Assembly: GCA_034509735.1 (NCBI GenBank)
Contig: JACGWO010000012.1
Coordinates: 2,666,001 to 2,730,000 of the forward strand
Source of the DNA: Sesamum alatum
Lineage: Eukaryota > Streptophyta > Magnoliopsida > Lamiales > Pedaliaceae
DNA length: 64,000 nucleotides
Reading direction: 5' to 3'
Position 1 is the stretch's first letter. Each line of letters starts with the position of its first letter. Below the pieces are notes generated by a model. That model saw nothing but the letters and a program-made list of their open reading frames with translations, did not search any database and was not told the DNA's origin. Of the stretch, positions 1 through 10,555 are shown piece after piece. Made by a program: the position numbers and the translations under genes.

Positions 1-1
1 C

Positions 2-538
2 CTAAGAAGGACTAAGGAAATGTTCCTAGTCTATGGCAATGGAGAACTAATTTTGGAAGGCTTTAGCGACGCTAGCTTCCAGTCTGATTACGATGATGCC
101 AAGTCTCAATCGGGGTACGTATTCAAACTCAATGGAGGAGTAGTAGCTTGGAAAAGTTCCAAGCAAGCAACCATTGCTGACTGCACCACAGAGGCTGAAT
201 ACATAGCAGCTTCAGAAGCTGCTAAGGAAGCGGTTTGGATGAGAAACTACATCCAAGAGTTGGGTGTGGTGCCTAGCATCGCCGAGCCCGTTGTCATCTT
301 CTGTGATAACAACGGCGCTATAGCGCAAGCAAAGGAACCGAGATCTCATCACCGTTCCAAACATATTCTTAGACGCTACCATCTTCTTAGAGAAATGGTA
401 GGAAGAGGTGACGTCCGGATGGACCGAGTCAACTCGGCAGACAACACAGCAGACCCGCTGACAAAGCCTATGTCGCAGAGCGCTCATACGCAACATCTTG
501 AGAAGATGGGGATTAAGCATATGGGCAATTGGCTTTAA
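2..538 (+). CDS. Elem-1 copia pol, C-terminal end (RNase H), partial
   Basis: This is the last part of a Ty1/copia polyprotein that enters from the left edge. The reading frame is open from base 2, so the Met at base 20 is internal and not a start. RNase H removes the RNA strand of the RNA/DNA hybrid during reverse transcription in the cytoplasmic particle. Visible landmarks are FSDASFQSD (first catalytic Asp region), TEAEYIAASEAAKEAVW (catalytic Glu region), FCDNNGAIAQAK (third acidic residue) and a C-terminal ADPLTKPM block typical of plant copia. The frame ends in TAA right before a polypurine tract and the 3' LTR. It aligns in the same frame with the corresponding end of Elem-8 and retains four residues (AAKE) that Elem-8 has lost. 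No stop interrupts the visible part. The state of the rest of the element is unknown. Confidence 0.92.
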   Translation, partial: LRRTKEMFLVYGNGELILEGFSDASFQSDYDDAKSQSGYVFKLNGGVVAWKSSKQATIADCTTEAEYIAASEAAKEAVWMRNYIQELGVVPSIAEPVVIFCDNNGAIAQAKEPRSHHRSKHILRRYHLLREMVGRGDVRMDRVNSADNTADPLTKPMSQSAHTQHLEKMGIKHMGNWL

Positions 539-540
539 AG

Positions 541-553
541 GTCAAGTGGGAGA
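541..553 (+). promoter_or_regulatory. Polypurine tract of Elem-1
   Basis: GTCAAGTGGGAGA lies one base upstream of the LTR start TGTTAG. It occupies the expected plus-strand primer site, and the same sequence precedes the LTRs at 8422 and 48987. Confidence 0.85.
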
Positions 554-1862
554 TTGTTAGAATAGGTGACCATGTAAGCCAATTTTGGCAGGAATATGTA
601 ACCTATGTCTAGACAATTCTTTGGTATTTGATAAAATATGTATGAATAAAGGAGTGAAAATTCATATGGCAATACTTTGTTTACGTTCACTTATCTGCAT
701 TTACATTTCTGTTCACTACGCAAACAAAGCCCACGGACTGAGAAACGATTTCGGGGACTGGGACTACGCTTGGAGGTAGGTCCATGAAATCAGTCTTACC
801 GAATCAGTCCGGAAATCTCCAAGTCAAGGAATCCCGAAAATGGGGTACCGGGATTCCCTTTGAGACTTGCACTAAGCATCTGCTGTCGTATTTCATCGAC
901 GGGTGACGAAGGTCGTCTAAGCAGTGTTAGTGGGTCAGCATGCTAGGAAGCAGCTGACTGAGGTGACTCGCGGGAACCGTCTTACGGAGGACCTTGAGTA
1001 TGGTCAGCAAGGTATGACGTGTATTCCCGGTTCCAACGGTACAGGCCAAGTCCTTTGACTTGAGGAACTACTGAGTTTTACCTGTGCATCAGGTCTGTAT
1101 CTTAGATATGGTAAGAGATTGCCAAAATACTCTTGAGTAGTCATAAGCCATGTCTAGTGCAGCTCGGGTGTACAAAGTGACAGTAGTTTCCAAGAAAGGA
1201 TCTGTCTCCTGTCAAAAGGTGTTGACAGTTGAGTCTCATATATGCTCTGTGTCTTGTCCCTAAAATCTGTGGCCACAGTGAACTGAACAGAAGGGAAAAG
1301 GTTTCCCTTGCGGCGTTTAGTGAGGACAGACCGACACTTAGGTCCTAAATGGGTACCTGCATCTTCCGTGCCCTAGACCCTAAGTGATGAGACCGAAGAC
1401 AGAAGGACAAGTGTACTGTTAGAACCTAAATGTTCATCCCCGAATATTTCACCTAGTCTCTAGTGCCATGGTCCGTTGCTAGATGGCCACCCATGGTAAC
1501 GGACGGATTCTAGGAATCCGACCAAGTCTAGCTGAATGGTGAACCTAAAGAGTCACACACTATCCACACACACTTAGTATTTAATTTGGAATTAAATATT
1601 GGAGTAAAGGAATGATTAAATTAGATTTAATCGGTCCTATATTTTCTTAGAGAAATTAATTCCTTCTATTTGATAAAAGGAATTAAATTAATAAATAGGA
1701 TTTATTAAAAGGGTTGATTTAATAGTCTTAAGAATAAATTATAATATTAATTTATTATATTATATTTATTTAGCCTTTTGGAATATTTAATAGGATTTAA
1801 ATATTCCATTAAATTAAAATCAACGGTCGAGATGGAAAGGGAAGATGGAAGGCTAGGATTCG

Positions 1863-1922
1863 TTTGACTAGGTCAAACACTAGTTTGACTAGGACTTTGA
1901 CTAGGTCAAAATCCTAGTCAAA
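1863..1922 (+). promoter_or_regulatory. W-box-like cluster in LTR U3
   Basis: Six TTTGAC(T/C) cores on both strands fall within about 60 bp, arranged as TTTGACTAGGTCAAA, TTTGACTAGG and CTAGTCAAA repeats. The cluster ends about 50 bp upstream of the TATA box. TTGAC(T/C) is the core bound by plant WRKY factors. The other type I and type IV LTRs carry equivalent clusters, e.g. 42084-42144 and 59353-59411. Confidence 0.6.
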
Positions 1923-1968
1923 TTAGGTTACTTAGAGTTTGAGTTTAAAGAGGATTAAACTCTTCCTC

Positions 1969-1976
1969 TATATAAA
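1969..1976 (+). promoter_or_regulatory. LTR TATA box
   Basis: TATATAAA followed by CCCCTAGC, after an AT-rich U3 and before a CT/CA-rich leader. The same TATATAAACCCCTAGC context recurs at 35064, 42191 and 50393 and, reversed, near 11133. It is the likely core promoter of the retrotransposon transcript. Confidence 0.7.
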
Positions 1977-2420
1977 CCCCTAGCTTCCAACATTTAAGAG
2001 GATGATGATTCTTGAAAAACACACACAACACACACTCTCCCTCTCCTACCTCTCGTCCGCCCCCTCTCTCTTTCTCTAGGCAAGAAATATTTTTCTTAGT
2101 TCTTTTTGTTCTTGGAACATCAAGAACTTAGACGAACCAATACCGTTAATTGATAACGAGTTATTGATTCGTCCACTCCAAAAATAATACTTGTTCGTTG
2201 CTAGCACGACGTGCAAGATACGTGGGTGGATCGTGTGTCACGATTTGGAGGATCTCAAGAACGAGGTCTTGGTGCAAAACGGGGAACAACGCGAGTAGCA
2301 GTTGAAGACGAAAACGACAACGGGTAGGTCTCGTTTAAGATTTTCGTCCCTCTTTATTTTTCAACTCTATGGCCTCCATGATTTATTTAATTGTTTTATG
2401 ATCATGAGATACACCGAATG

Positions 2421-2532
2421 CCCGGGAACCTCAAGGGCACACCCCTTGAGCGTGTTCTTTAAATTAAAAGCATGCCTTTTATTTTAATATGTTTATTTTT
2501 ACCGCGCTTCCGCATTCGCCGCAATTCCCGGG
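2421..2532 (+). other. Predicted U5 RNA structure (two nested stems), type I copy
   Basis: Inner hairpin CTCAAGGG (2430-2437), loop CACAC, CCCTTGAG (2443-2450). Outer stem CCCGGGAA (2421-2428) with TTCCCGGG (2525-2532). The 3' arm ends about 20 bases before the LTR end and primer-binding site. The same architecture with changed but still paired bases is found in all other complete LTRs (see findings). Confidence 0.6.
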
Positions 2533-2555
2533 ACGATCCACCGGATTTTCTTTCA

Positions 2556-2657
2556 ATCCCAATACCCATTTTCGAGATTCCTTGACTTGGAGTTTTCCGG
2601 ACTGATTCGGCGGGACTGATTTCATGGACCTACCTCCAAGCATAGTCCTAGTCCCCG
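2556..2657 (-). mobile_element. Type I LTR fragment (reverse)
   Basis: Reverse complement of the 5' part of a type I LTR (compare 755-855: GGGGACTGGGACTACGC, GGTAGGTCCATGAAATCAG). Elem-1 therefore inserted into an older type I LTR of opposite orientation. The fragment stops abruptly at a junction with a type II LTR around 2657, so a rearrangement or deletion has removed the rest. Confidence 0.75.
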
Positions 2658-3041
2658 AAAGCTGTGGCCACAGTGGTTGGTCGAACAGGGAATGATTTCC
2701 TGTGTCGACGCAATGAAGCATACGTAGTCTCGAGTATTAAGCATAGATGCCTAGTCAAGGATGGGAACCGACGCCCAATTTCATACCCTAGACTAAGGCT
2801 GGGAGACGGTAGACGGAAGGACCGTACCCGTACGGAATCGGTGCCTAAATGTTCACGCCAATTCACCTAGTCTCTAGTGCCATGGACCGTTGCTAGACGG
2901 CCACCCATGGTAACAAGCCCTTGTGGGACACGGGCCAAGTCTAGCTGAGGGTGAACCTAAAGGGACACACACAATACTGAGGAGGTTAAGAGATTGACTT
3001 GGAGTCAATCTCGAAGGATAAATAAGTAATTGGATTACTGT
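2658..3041 (+). mobile_element. Remnant of Elem-2 5' LTR (type II), truncated at both ends
   Basis: It matches the middle of the type II LTR at 21596-23813 (from GCTGTGGCCACAGTGG to AAGTAATTGGATTACT). At 3041 the LTR jumps straight into the GC-rich part of the leader, with CT shared at the join. The 3' half of the LTR, the primer-binding site and the first part of the leader are deleted. The 5' terminus is also missing. Confidence 0.8.
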
Positions 3042-4488
3042 GCGCGCGGCTGGCCGGTGGGCACAACGGCTGGGCCGTTTTGTGCCGTTTTTCGATATTT
3101 TCTGGAAAATTTGATTTCTGTATTTTCTGCACATTATTCTAAAAATGTATTAATTTTACACATTTTATTTTGGAATAATTGGATTATTCCTTAGATTAAA
3201 TTTGCTTAATTAATTTAGAATTAATACATGCATTGGATGCACTGTTTGTAATGTCCATTAAATTTGAAATTTTAATTTTGAATATTGTTTATATATTTAT
3301 GCTTTTGTGATGTTGAACATCACTTGGATATTTGGAATATCCATTGGTTTAATGCATGATTATTTGGAATAATTTTATTATGTGCGTTGATGGAATCAAC
3401 ATGGGATGATCACAAGAGCCCTAGACCTTGTGTATGGATAAATGTATGATCATTTAATTTCTGTTGGCTGGGGCTTGCGTACTTCTTGTTTTGGAACTAT
3501 CACCTCCCGTATTTTTCAGCCTCATGATGTTAAGGCTTGTTATTATTTCAATGTATTACTTTCATTTGTAATGAGAGTAGATAGGATTAGTGATGTTTTT
3601 AATTTTAACAAGCATATGGAGTCGGAGACCCCAAGGTGAAGCATCAAGGCATGAAACAAGAGCATTACAAGGCCCATTGGAATCACAATGGGTATATTAT
3701 TATTGTAATAATTTAGGACCACCCTAAACAGACCATAGACTCACTGCGGGCTCAGTGGGTAGCATAGGTTGGGCTTGTGATCATCCTAATAGGGGTATGT
3801 TATGTTTTCTGCATGCGGCGTATTTATTTATCGCTTTAAATATTGGATATTTATGCATGCTAAAACACAATAATGTGATGAGGTCTCGGTCGTACACAAA
3901 CTCTCATTTGGTTGGACTAAATTAAATATTAGGCCAGAACGGACTTGGATCAAAATGGTATTTTGATCTGTCCGAGCCTTTTATCCACAACAATGTGGTG
4001 AGGAAGCTACCACTACCCAAGTGTGGTCTCACGAGTTGTGGCACACTTGGACTAAGGGAAAGCTGCACCATAGTTGTGAACAAAAAGACTGCACTCGTTG
4101 TTTCCCTGTCTCACGAGTCGTGGGGGGCGACAGTTTGAGGCATGATTTGGTTGATGGCTCGGGTGCAACACTGAGTAACATGATTTGCTTGGATTCCTCG
4201 GAACCATGCGAATAGGTGAGGCAAAATATCTCAGAAATCTCATTGGATGAGAATGATATTGGATATCTCCCACGAGGTCTTCTTCATGTGAATCGTACAA
4301 GCGGGGCATGGAGATTACGCTTGTGGATCTCGAGCCCACTAAGAAATGGTTTCCCGAAACTCCGCTTGAGAGTGGCGAACTTTCGTATAAATAGTGGGAG
4401 GGTTAAAGACTAAAAGACCAAGTCTTTAACTTGAACAATAATATTGTCATCATCTGCTATCTGCTTTACATTTTTCATTAATGTAGAT
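3042..4488 (+). other. Untranslated leader of Elem-2
   Basis: The region between LTR remnant and gag aligns with 24205-25669 of Elem-7. It begins with a short remnant of the GC-rich tract (GTGCGCGCGGCTGG). It continues as AT-rich DNA with GTGATGTTGAACATCAC and ends with two TCTCACGAG(T)CGTGG palindromic boxes (4027, 4109). The small ORFs here are not shared in frame between copies and are not called. Confidence 0.75.
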
Positions 4489-5759
4489 ATGTCTAAGAAT
4501 CCATTAACCGTGGTACTTGAGACTAATAAATTCAATAGAACGAACTACTCGGACTGGCTAAGAAACCTGAGGATTATCCTCAGTTTCGAGAACCAAGGCT
4601 ACGTCTTGGACAAGCCGCCGCCGAGCGACTTACCGGAGAGGTCCACGCCAAAAGAACGTTTGACGTTCGAGAAATGGCATGAGGACAATCGGAAAGTATG
4701 CAGTATCATACTGGCTTCGATGTCTAACGACATCCAGAAGCAGTATGAGAGGCTGGACAACATCTCTGCCATAATGCTCCGCATGAACGAGGTTTATGCA
4801 GTTTCGGATAGGCATATTAGATATGCCGCCACAAAAGCATTATTTGGCACCAAGCTTGCTGAAAGAGCGTCTGTATAAAGTCATGGGGTCAAGATGCTCT
4901 CCCTAGTGGAGAAACTCAAGGACCTTAAAGTTGGGCTTAATAATGACACGTACATTGACGTGATCCTCCATTCCCTTCCTCCTTCCTATGATCCGTTTGT
5001 TGTAAACTACAACATGAACAGACTTGAGAAGTCTATTCATTAGTTGATCAACATGCTAGTCCAATACGAGGCAACGACCCAAGTCGGCGCTGGCGGTATT
5101 GATAGTAGAGGCTTTGACCTCCAAGGTGAATGGCAAGAGGGCGGACGCTGGAAGAGGAAGAAGGGGAAAGGGAAGACGGTTGCGGCCCCTGCTCGCGCTC
5201 CAGGCACCCCTGTTGCTCCGGTGGGACCGAGCAAAAGGAAAGGGAAGGCCCGTGGCTCTCAGCGGTCCAAGGAAAATGATGTCTGCATGCATTTCCAAGG
5301 GAAGGGGCATTGGAAGAAGGAGTGCCCACAACTCCTCTCCAACCCAGGTATGTTTGTGGTTGAAGTAAACATGATAACTAATTCTGCTTCATGGGTATTG
5401 GATATCGGGTGTGGTGCTCACATCTGCAATTATTTGCAGGCACTGCAAAGAAGCAGAAGGCTAACCAAAAATGAGATGATCCTGAGGCTAGGCGATGGGA
5501 ACGCCGTTGCTGCGGAAGCCGTAGGGTCAATGGAGTTAGCCATTAGTAGTCATGTTAGGATTATACTGAACGATTGTTTCTATGTACCTAGCATGATTAA
5601 ATGCATTGTTTCCATCCCAATCCTTGATAAGGAGGTATTTGAATTTACCATCAATAAAAATATTTTTTTTTCATTATTAAAGATGGTATTTCTCATCTGC
5701 TTGGTACATTGGTCAACGGTCTGTACATACTTCAACAATCTAATTGGATTATGACTGCA
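4489..5759 (+). pseudogene. Elem-2 gag-protease (degenerate)
   Basis: Gag forms the particle and packages RNA; the aspartic protease matures the polyprotein. The start MSKNPLT was chosen by match to the other copies; an upstream in-frame ATG is not conserved. Lesions: a Gln codon became TAA at 4876-4878 and a Glu codon became TAG at 5041-5043. A 2-base deletion near 5080 is compensated by a 1-base deletion near 5140, leaving a short shifted stretch. The zinc knuckle reads C-M-H-F-..GHWKKEC, so its second Cys is Phe. The protease motif is D-I-G instead of D-T-G. The frame is lost in a T-run near 5665. Gag, knuckle and protease are all expected to be inactive. Confidence 0.88.
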
Positions 5760-8407
5760 AAACACAAATAAAAACGTGATGATCACAATAACGCACAAAT
5801 ATGGCATGCGAGGTTAGGTCATATCTCTAAAGATAGGATAAAAAGGTTGGTGGACTCAAAGAGTCTAGAAATAGACGATTTGGACAACCTACCGACCTGC
5901 GAATCCTGTCTGAAGTGAAAGATGACCAAGTAACCATTTGTTGGACAAAGCACGCTAGCCAATGGTCTGTTGGATTTGATCCATACGGATGTTTGTGGCC
6001 TACTAAATACTCAGGCTAGAGGTGGGTACTCGTACTTCATAACCTTTACTGATGATCACTCACGGTATGGTTATATTTACCTGATGAGGTACAAGTCTGA
6101 AGCCTTTGGAAGGTTTAAGGAATACAGACTTGAAGTAGAGAACCAAACCGGTCGAAAGATCAAAGCCCTTCGGTCGGACCGAGGTGGAGAGTATTTGAGT
6201 GGTGAGTTTACTGATTATCTAAAAGAGAATGGGATTCTTTCTCAGTGGACCCCTCCTGGAATGCCACAACTTAATGGTGTGTCTAAAAGGAGTAATCGGA
6301 CCTTGTTGGACATGGTCCGATCCATGATGAGTTTTACCGAACTCTCCCTTTCCTTCTGGGGATACGCTCTTGAGACGACATCCAAAATTTTGAACTTGGC
6401 GCCATCTAAGAAGGTATTCCAGACGCCATATGAGATATAGCATGGCAAACCTGCCTCCTACAAATACTTGAAAGTGTGGGGTTGCCCCGCATATGTCAAG
6501 AGATTAGTGGGAGATAAACTGGACTTGAGGTCTAGTTTATGCAGGTTCATCGGCTATCCAAAAGAAACTGCGGGGTATTATTTCTATGATCCCTCCGAGC
6601 AAAAGGTTTTTGTCTCGTGAAACGCAATGTTCTTGGAAAAGGGTTTTCCATCGGATAGTCGATGTGATGAAGTACTCCTTGAGGAATCAAGTGAGGTACC
6701 CCATGAGGCGGCAGTGACATCTGAGCCAGTAGTTCCCACTGATATTGTTCCAGTCCTCCGTAGGTCGCCCAGAGTATCCCATGCACCTGATAGGTATGGA
6801 TTTCTGGGCCTGACCGGTCAATTGGATAATGATCCAAAGACATACAGAGAAGCGATGTCGGACATTGATTCGGATAAGTGGCTTGAAGCCATGAAATCCG
6901 AGATGGACTCGATGGGTACAAACCAGGTTTGGACCCTAGTGGACCCACCCAAAAGGGTAAAACCCGTAGGGTGTAAATGGGTCTACAAACGTAAGCTTGG
7001 AGCTGACGGGGAGGTTACAACCTTCAAGGCCAGGCTTGTGGCGAAAGGTTACACTCAGCGACCCGGGGTCAATTTTGAGGAAACCTACTCGCCTGTAGCA
7101 ATGGCGAAGTTCATTCGGATACTGCTTGCCATAGCAGCATGGTATGACTATGAAATATGGGAGATGGACGTGAAAACGGCTTTCCTCAACAGTTCGTAGA
7201 GGAAGAGATCTATATGGATCAGTCGGAAGGTTTCACGACTGTTGGAGAAAAGCAGAAGGTCTGCCGTCTCCAAAGGTCCATCTATGGCCTCAAACAAGCT
7301 TCGCGAAGCTGGAACATATGTTTTGATGAAGTCATATGGGGATATGATTTCATCAAGAACGAGTCCGATCCTTGTGTATACAAGAAGATCAGTGGGAGCT
7401 CAGTTGCGTTTCTGGTGCTTTATGTGGATGACATCTTGCTCATTGGGAATGATGCTAAGATGTTGGGTACCACTAAAGCCTGGTTGTCAACGCAATTCTC
7501 CATGAAGGATATGGGCGATGCATCCTACATCCTTGGCATCAAGATCAATAGGGATAGATCTAGGAGGATGTTAGGAATGGCCCAGTCCTCGTATATTGAG
7601 AAAGTCTTGAAGAGATTCAAGATGGAGAACTCAAAACGAGGATTCCTTCCTATGAGGCATGGAATTAAGTTATCCAAAAAGCAGTCTCCTGAGACTGATG
7701 AGGAGCTTAAACGGATGTTGGACATCCCCTATGCTTCAGCCGTGGGCAGCATACAGTATGTTGTTCAGTGCACTGGACCTGATGTAGCTTTTGCTTTGAG
7801 CGTAACTAGTCGATATCAGTCGTGTGCCGGGGAGGCACACTGGAGTGCATTCAAGACTTTCCTGAAGTACCTGAAAAGGACTAAGGACATGTTCTTGATC
7901 TACGGCGGTGGAGAGTTGATACTGGAAGGCTATAGCGACGCTAGCTTCCAGTCGGATGGCGATGATGCGAAGTCTCAGTCTGGTTATGTGTTCAGACTTA
8001 ATGGTGGCATGATTGCTTGGAAGAGTTCCAAGCAGGCTACCACGGCGCACTCCACCATAGAGTCTGAATACATAGCAGCTTCGGAAGCTGCTAAGGAGGC
8101 GGTTTGGATGAAGAGCTACATCCAAGAGTTGGGTGTAGTACCTAGCATCGCTGAGCCAGTAGTTATCTTCTGCGATAACAACAGGGCAATAACGCAAGCA
8201 AAGGAACCGAGATCTCATCACTGATCCAAGCATATTCTTAGACGCTACCATCTGTTCAAAGAGATGGTTAGCAGGGGCGAGGTTCGGATGGACCGAGTCG
8301 GCTCCACAGAAAACATAGCAGATCCACTTACTAAGCCCATGTTGCAAGTTGCCCATACTCAGCATCTGGATAAGATGGGTTTGAGGTCAATGGGTGATTG
8401 GCTTTAG
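5760..8407 (+). pseudogene. Elem-2 pol: integrase, reverse transcriptase, RNase H (degenerate)
   Basis: The order integrase-RT-RNase H identifies Ty1/copia. Integrase pieces are the zinc-finger region near 5795-5910, HTDVCG near 5983 and LRSDRGGEY near 6170. The conserved C of the finger is followed by a TGA (SCLK*). Further lesions are W to TAG (6438-6440), R to TGA in VS*NAMF (near 6618), a one-base deletion near 7190 that splits RT into two frames, and R to TGA at 8222-8224 within RNase H. RT keeps the YVDDILLIGND catalytic motif near 7422. The C-terminus still reads through ADPLTKPM to a TAG at 8405. Polypurine tract 8408-8420 and the 3' LTR follow. Confidence 0.9.
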
Positions 8408-8420
8408 GTCAAGTGGGAGA
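8408..8420 (+). promoter_or_regulatory. Polypurine tract of Elem-2
   Basis: GTCAAGTGGGAGA, one base before the 3' LTR start at 8422, identical to the tract of Elem-1. Confidence 0.82.
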
Positions 8421-8421
8421 T

Positions 8422-10355
8422 TGTTAGAATAGGTGACCAGAAAGCTAATAGGTTTGACGATTTGTAACCTATTATACAACTCAATGTAAATGTAATATTA
8501 TTATGTGATGAATAAAATGAGTATTCGTCACTTTTGGTGCTTACTTTGTTGTGCTCATTTCACATTTGTTAAAACAACATTTTACTTATATCGCAACAAA
8601 GCCCACACACAACGGTTAACAACTCATGCAGTTGGGCCATGCATTGGATGGTGGTCATGAAACCAACTGATAGTACGGAAGTAGTCCTCAGACTTGAGGG
8701 ATCATGGCAGTCGCGGGCACATGACGACTGTATCTTGGATCTGGCAAGAGGTGATCATTCTGTAAGATGATTATCATAAGCCTTGTCCGGTGCAGTCGAA
8801 AAGTGTAACGAGGACGGTGGATTCCAAGAAGAGGATCCGTCCCCTGTCAGTATGTGATAGAGGTATCTCCTATGCACTTGGTCGAACAGGGAATGGTTTC
8901 CTGTGTCGACGCAATGAAGCATACGTAGTCTCGAGTATTAAGCATAGATGCCTAGTCAAGGATGGGAACCGACGCCCAATTCCATACCTTAGACTAAGGC
9001 CGGGAGACGGTAGATGGAAGGACCGTACCCGTACGGGATCGGTGCCTAAAATGTTCACGCCAATTCACCTAGTCTCTAGTGCCATGGACCGTTCTAGACG
9101 GCCACCCATGGTAACGGGCCCTTGTGGGACACGGGCCCAAGTCTAGCTGAGGGTGAACCTAAAGGGTCACACACAAATTACCAAGGAGGTTGAGAGATTG
9201 ACTTGAAGTCAATCTCGAAGGATAAATAAGTAATTGGATTACTTAAGGGATAGTCCATTGGATGGACGGGCCAATATTGTATCGGACCCTCGTTTAATCG
9301 GTAAATTGGATTTTCGATTAAATATGAAAAGTTGAGACGTTGGATCTTTTAATTAGATCAAAAGACCAACGGGAATAATTTAAGTGGACATTAAATTGGA
9401 TTTAATGTCGGGTTCATCATAACTGGATTACGATAAAACCCAATCTGTTAAATTTGACCCGAGAGGAGAAATAGTTCCTATTTTGGAATAGGAAGAAATT
9501 GAACTTCTTCCCATAATTAAGCATGGCCGAAATGCTCCCTTGGAGGAAGCTAAAATAAGCCATGTTTGATGCAAGGTGGTGTGTTGACTTATCTCTCTTG
9601 GAAAGAGACAAATCAACTCCAATCAAGCCCTTCCCTTTTGGTATGATTTGATCATACCATAAAATTTGGTAGGCTTGATTGAAGAATTAATGGTGATTGA
9701 TTGGAATGTATCTAGACATCCTTGGATGAACCTAGACACATTCCAATAATCACATTAACTATGTATATATAGGAGTATATACAACACCTTGCATATATGA
9801 ATTATAATTCATCTTTTTCTAGAAAAAAGAAGAAGCATTTTTGGCTCTCTCCTCTTCCTCTAACTCTCGGCCATTCCTCCCCATTTCTACTTGTGTTCTT
9901 CACTTGATTTTGAATCAAAAGGAAGAACAAAGTAAGCTTAAGAGAACACTAATTAATAGTGTTCTTATCTTAAGCCGATTCCTTCATAAACCCGTTTTCC
10001 TCTAGCAAGGAGAACGTGAGTTTCTTCCGGTGTGGGGTGGATCACCTTTGGAGAATCCATACTTTTGGATTTGTGAGCATTCCGGTGAAGGACAACGCAA
10101 GTACCCGAGCACACGAGAAATCTACGAGGTAATGGTTTATTACGCTTTAGTAGATTCTTTGTTATTTTCATCTATGCCCTATGTGTTAAGTGTATGGTTT
10201 TAAACATTAATACATCCTACATCGAACGTCCAGTTGAGCACCCAAGGGTACACCCTTTGGGATTTCACTTTATATGCAATTAATTTTAAATTACGTATTG
10301 CATTTACGCTTTCTCACTTTCACTCGCGCTCCCGGACGGATCCGCTTGTCCTTCA
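8422..10355 (+). mobile_element. 3' LTR of Elem-2, type II, with internal deletions
   Basis: It starts TGTTAGAATAGGTGACCAGAAAGC and ends CTTGTCCTTCA. Compared with the 2218-bp type II LTR at 21596, it lacks about 230 bp between AACCAACTGAT and GATAGTACGG near 8665, and about 50 bp (GGAGACACGTTC.. to GGCCACAGT) near 8880. The flank after 10355 is pol of a minus-strand element (Elem-3), so Elem-2 inserted there. The candidate target duplication CGGAG (10356-10360) has lost its partner on the left. The U5 outer stem is CGTCC (10227-10231) with GGACG (10334-10338), a compensatory variant of the Elem-7 LTR. Confidence 0.9.
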
Positions 10356-10555
10356 CGGAGAACGGGAACGTCAGTGGGTATCTATCCTGGCATGCTGAAC
10401 TTCTCGAGGTTGCTTAGCCTTCTGGGTATCTATCCGGAAACCTCTAAGCGAGGTATCCGCAGCTGCTGGTGATAACTGATTTGCCTCACTTGATTCCTCA
10501 AGGATCAGTTCATCAGGTTGGACACCTTCTGGAAACCCTTGTTCCAAGAATATTG
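10356..10555 (-). pseudogene. Elem-3 pol fragment, integrase C-terminal/linker region
   Basis: The reverse complement matches the linker between integrase and RT of Elem-8 (47068-47337), including CTGATGAGCTGATCCTTGAG and ACTGACGTTCCCGTTCTCCG. About 60 bp of the linker is missing and a GGATAGATACCC motif is duplicated. The fragment is bounded by Elem-2 on the left and by the inserted solo LTR on the right. It continues at 12552 after TSD TATTG. RT and RNase H of Elem-3 are not present in the window. Confidence 0.82.

Larger units (their letters stand above)
555..2555 (+). mobile_element. 3' LTR of Elem-1, type I, full length
   Basis: A complete type I LTR of about 2.0 kb. It starts TGTTAGAATAGG directly after the polypurine tract and ends TTTTCTTTCA. 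It aligns along its length with the LTRs at 10556, 13810, 18690, 33666 and 40788. It contains an AT-rich U3, a W-box cluster (1863-1922), a TATA box (1969-1976), a CT/CA-rich transcribed leader and a structured U5 segment (2421-2532). The right flank starts ATCCC. The matching left target duplication lies outside the window. Confidence 0.93.

Noticed and set aside
585..779. A 64-codon ORF (MAGICNLCLDN..) that recurs in several type I LTRs (585, 12521 reversed, 15747 reversed).
   Set aside because: It lies at the very 5' end of U3, upstream of the TATA box. It is broken or altered in other copies (18690, 33666, 40788), and substitutions show no codon pattern. Recurrence reflects LTR copy number.
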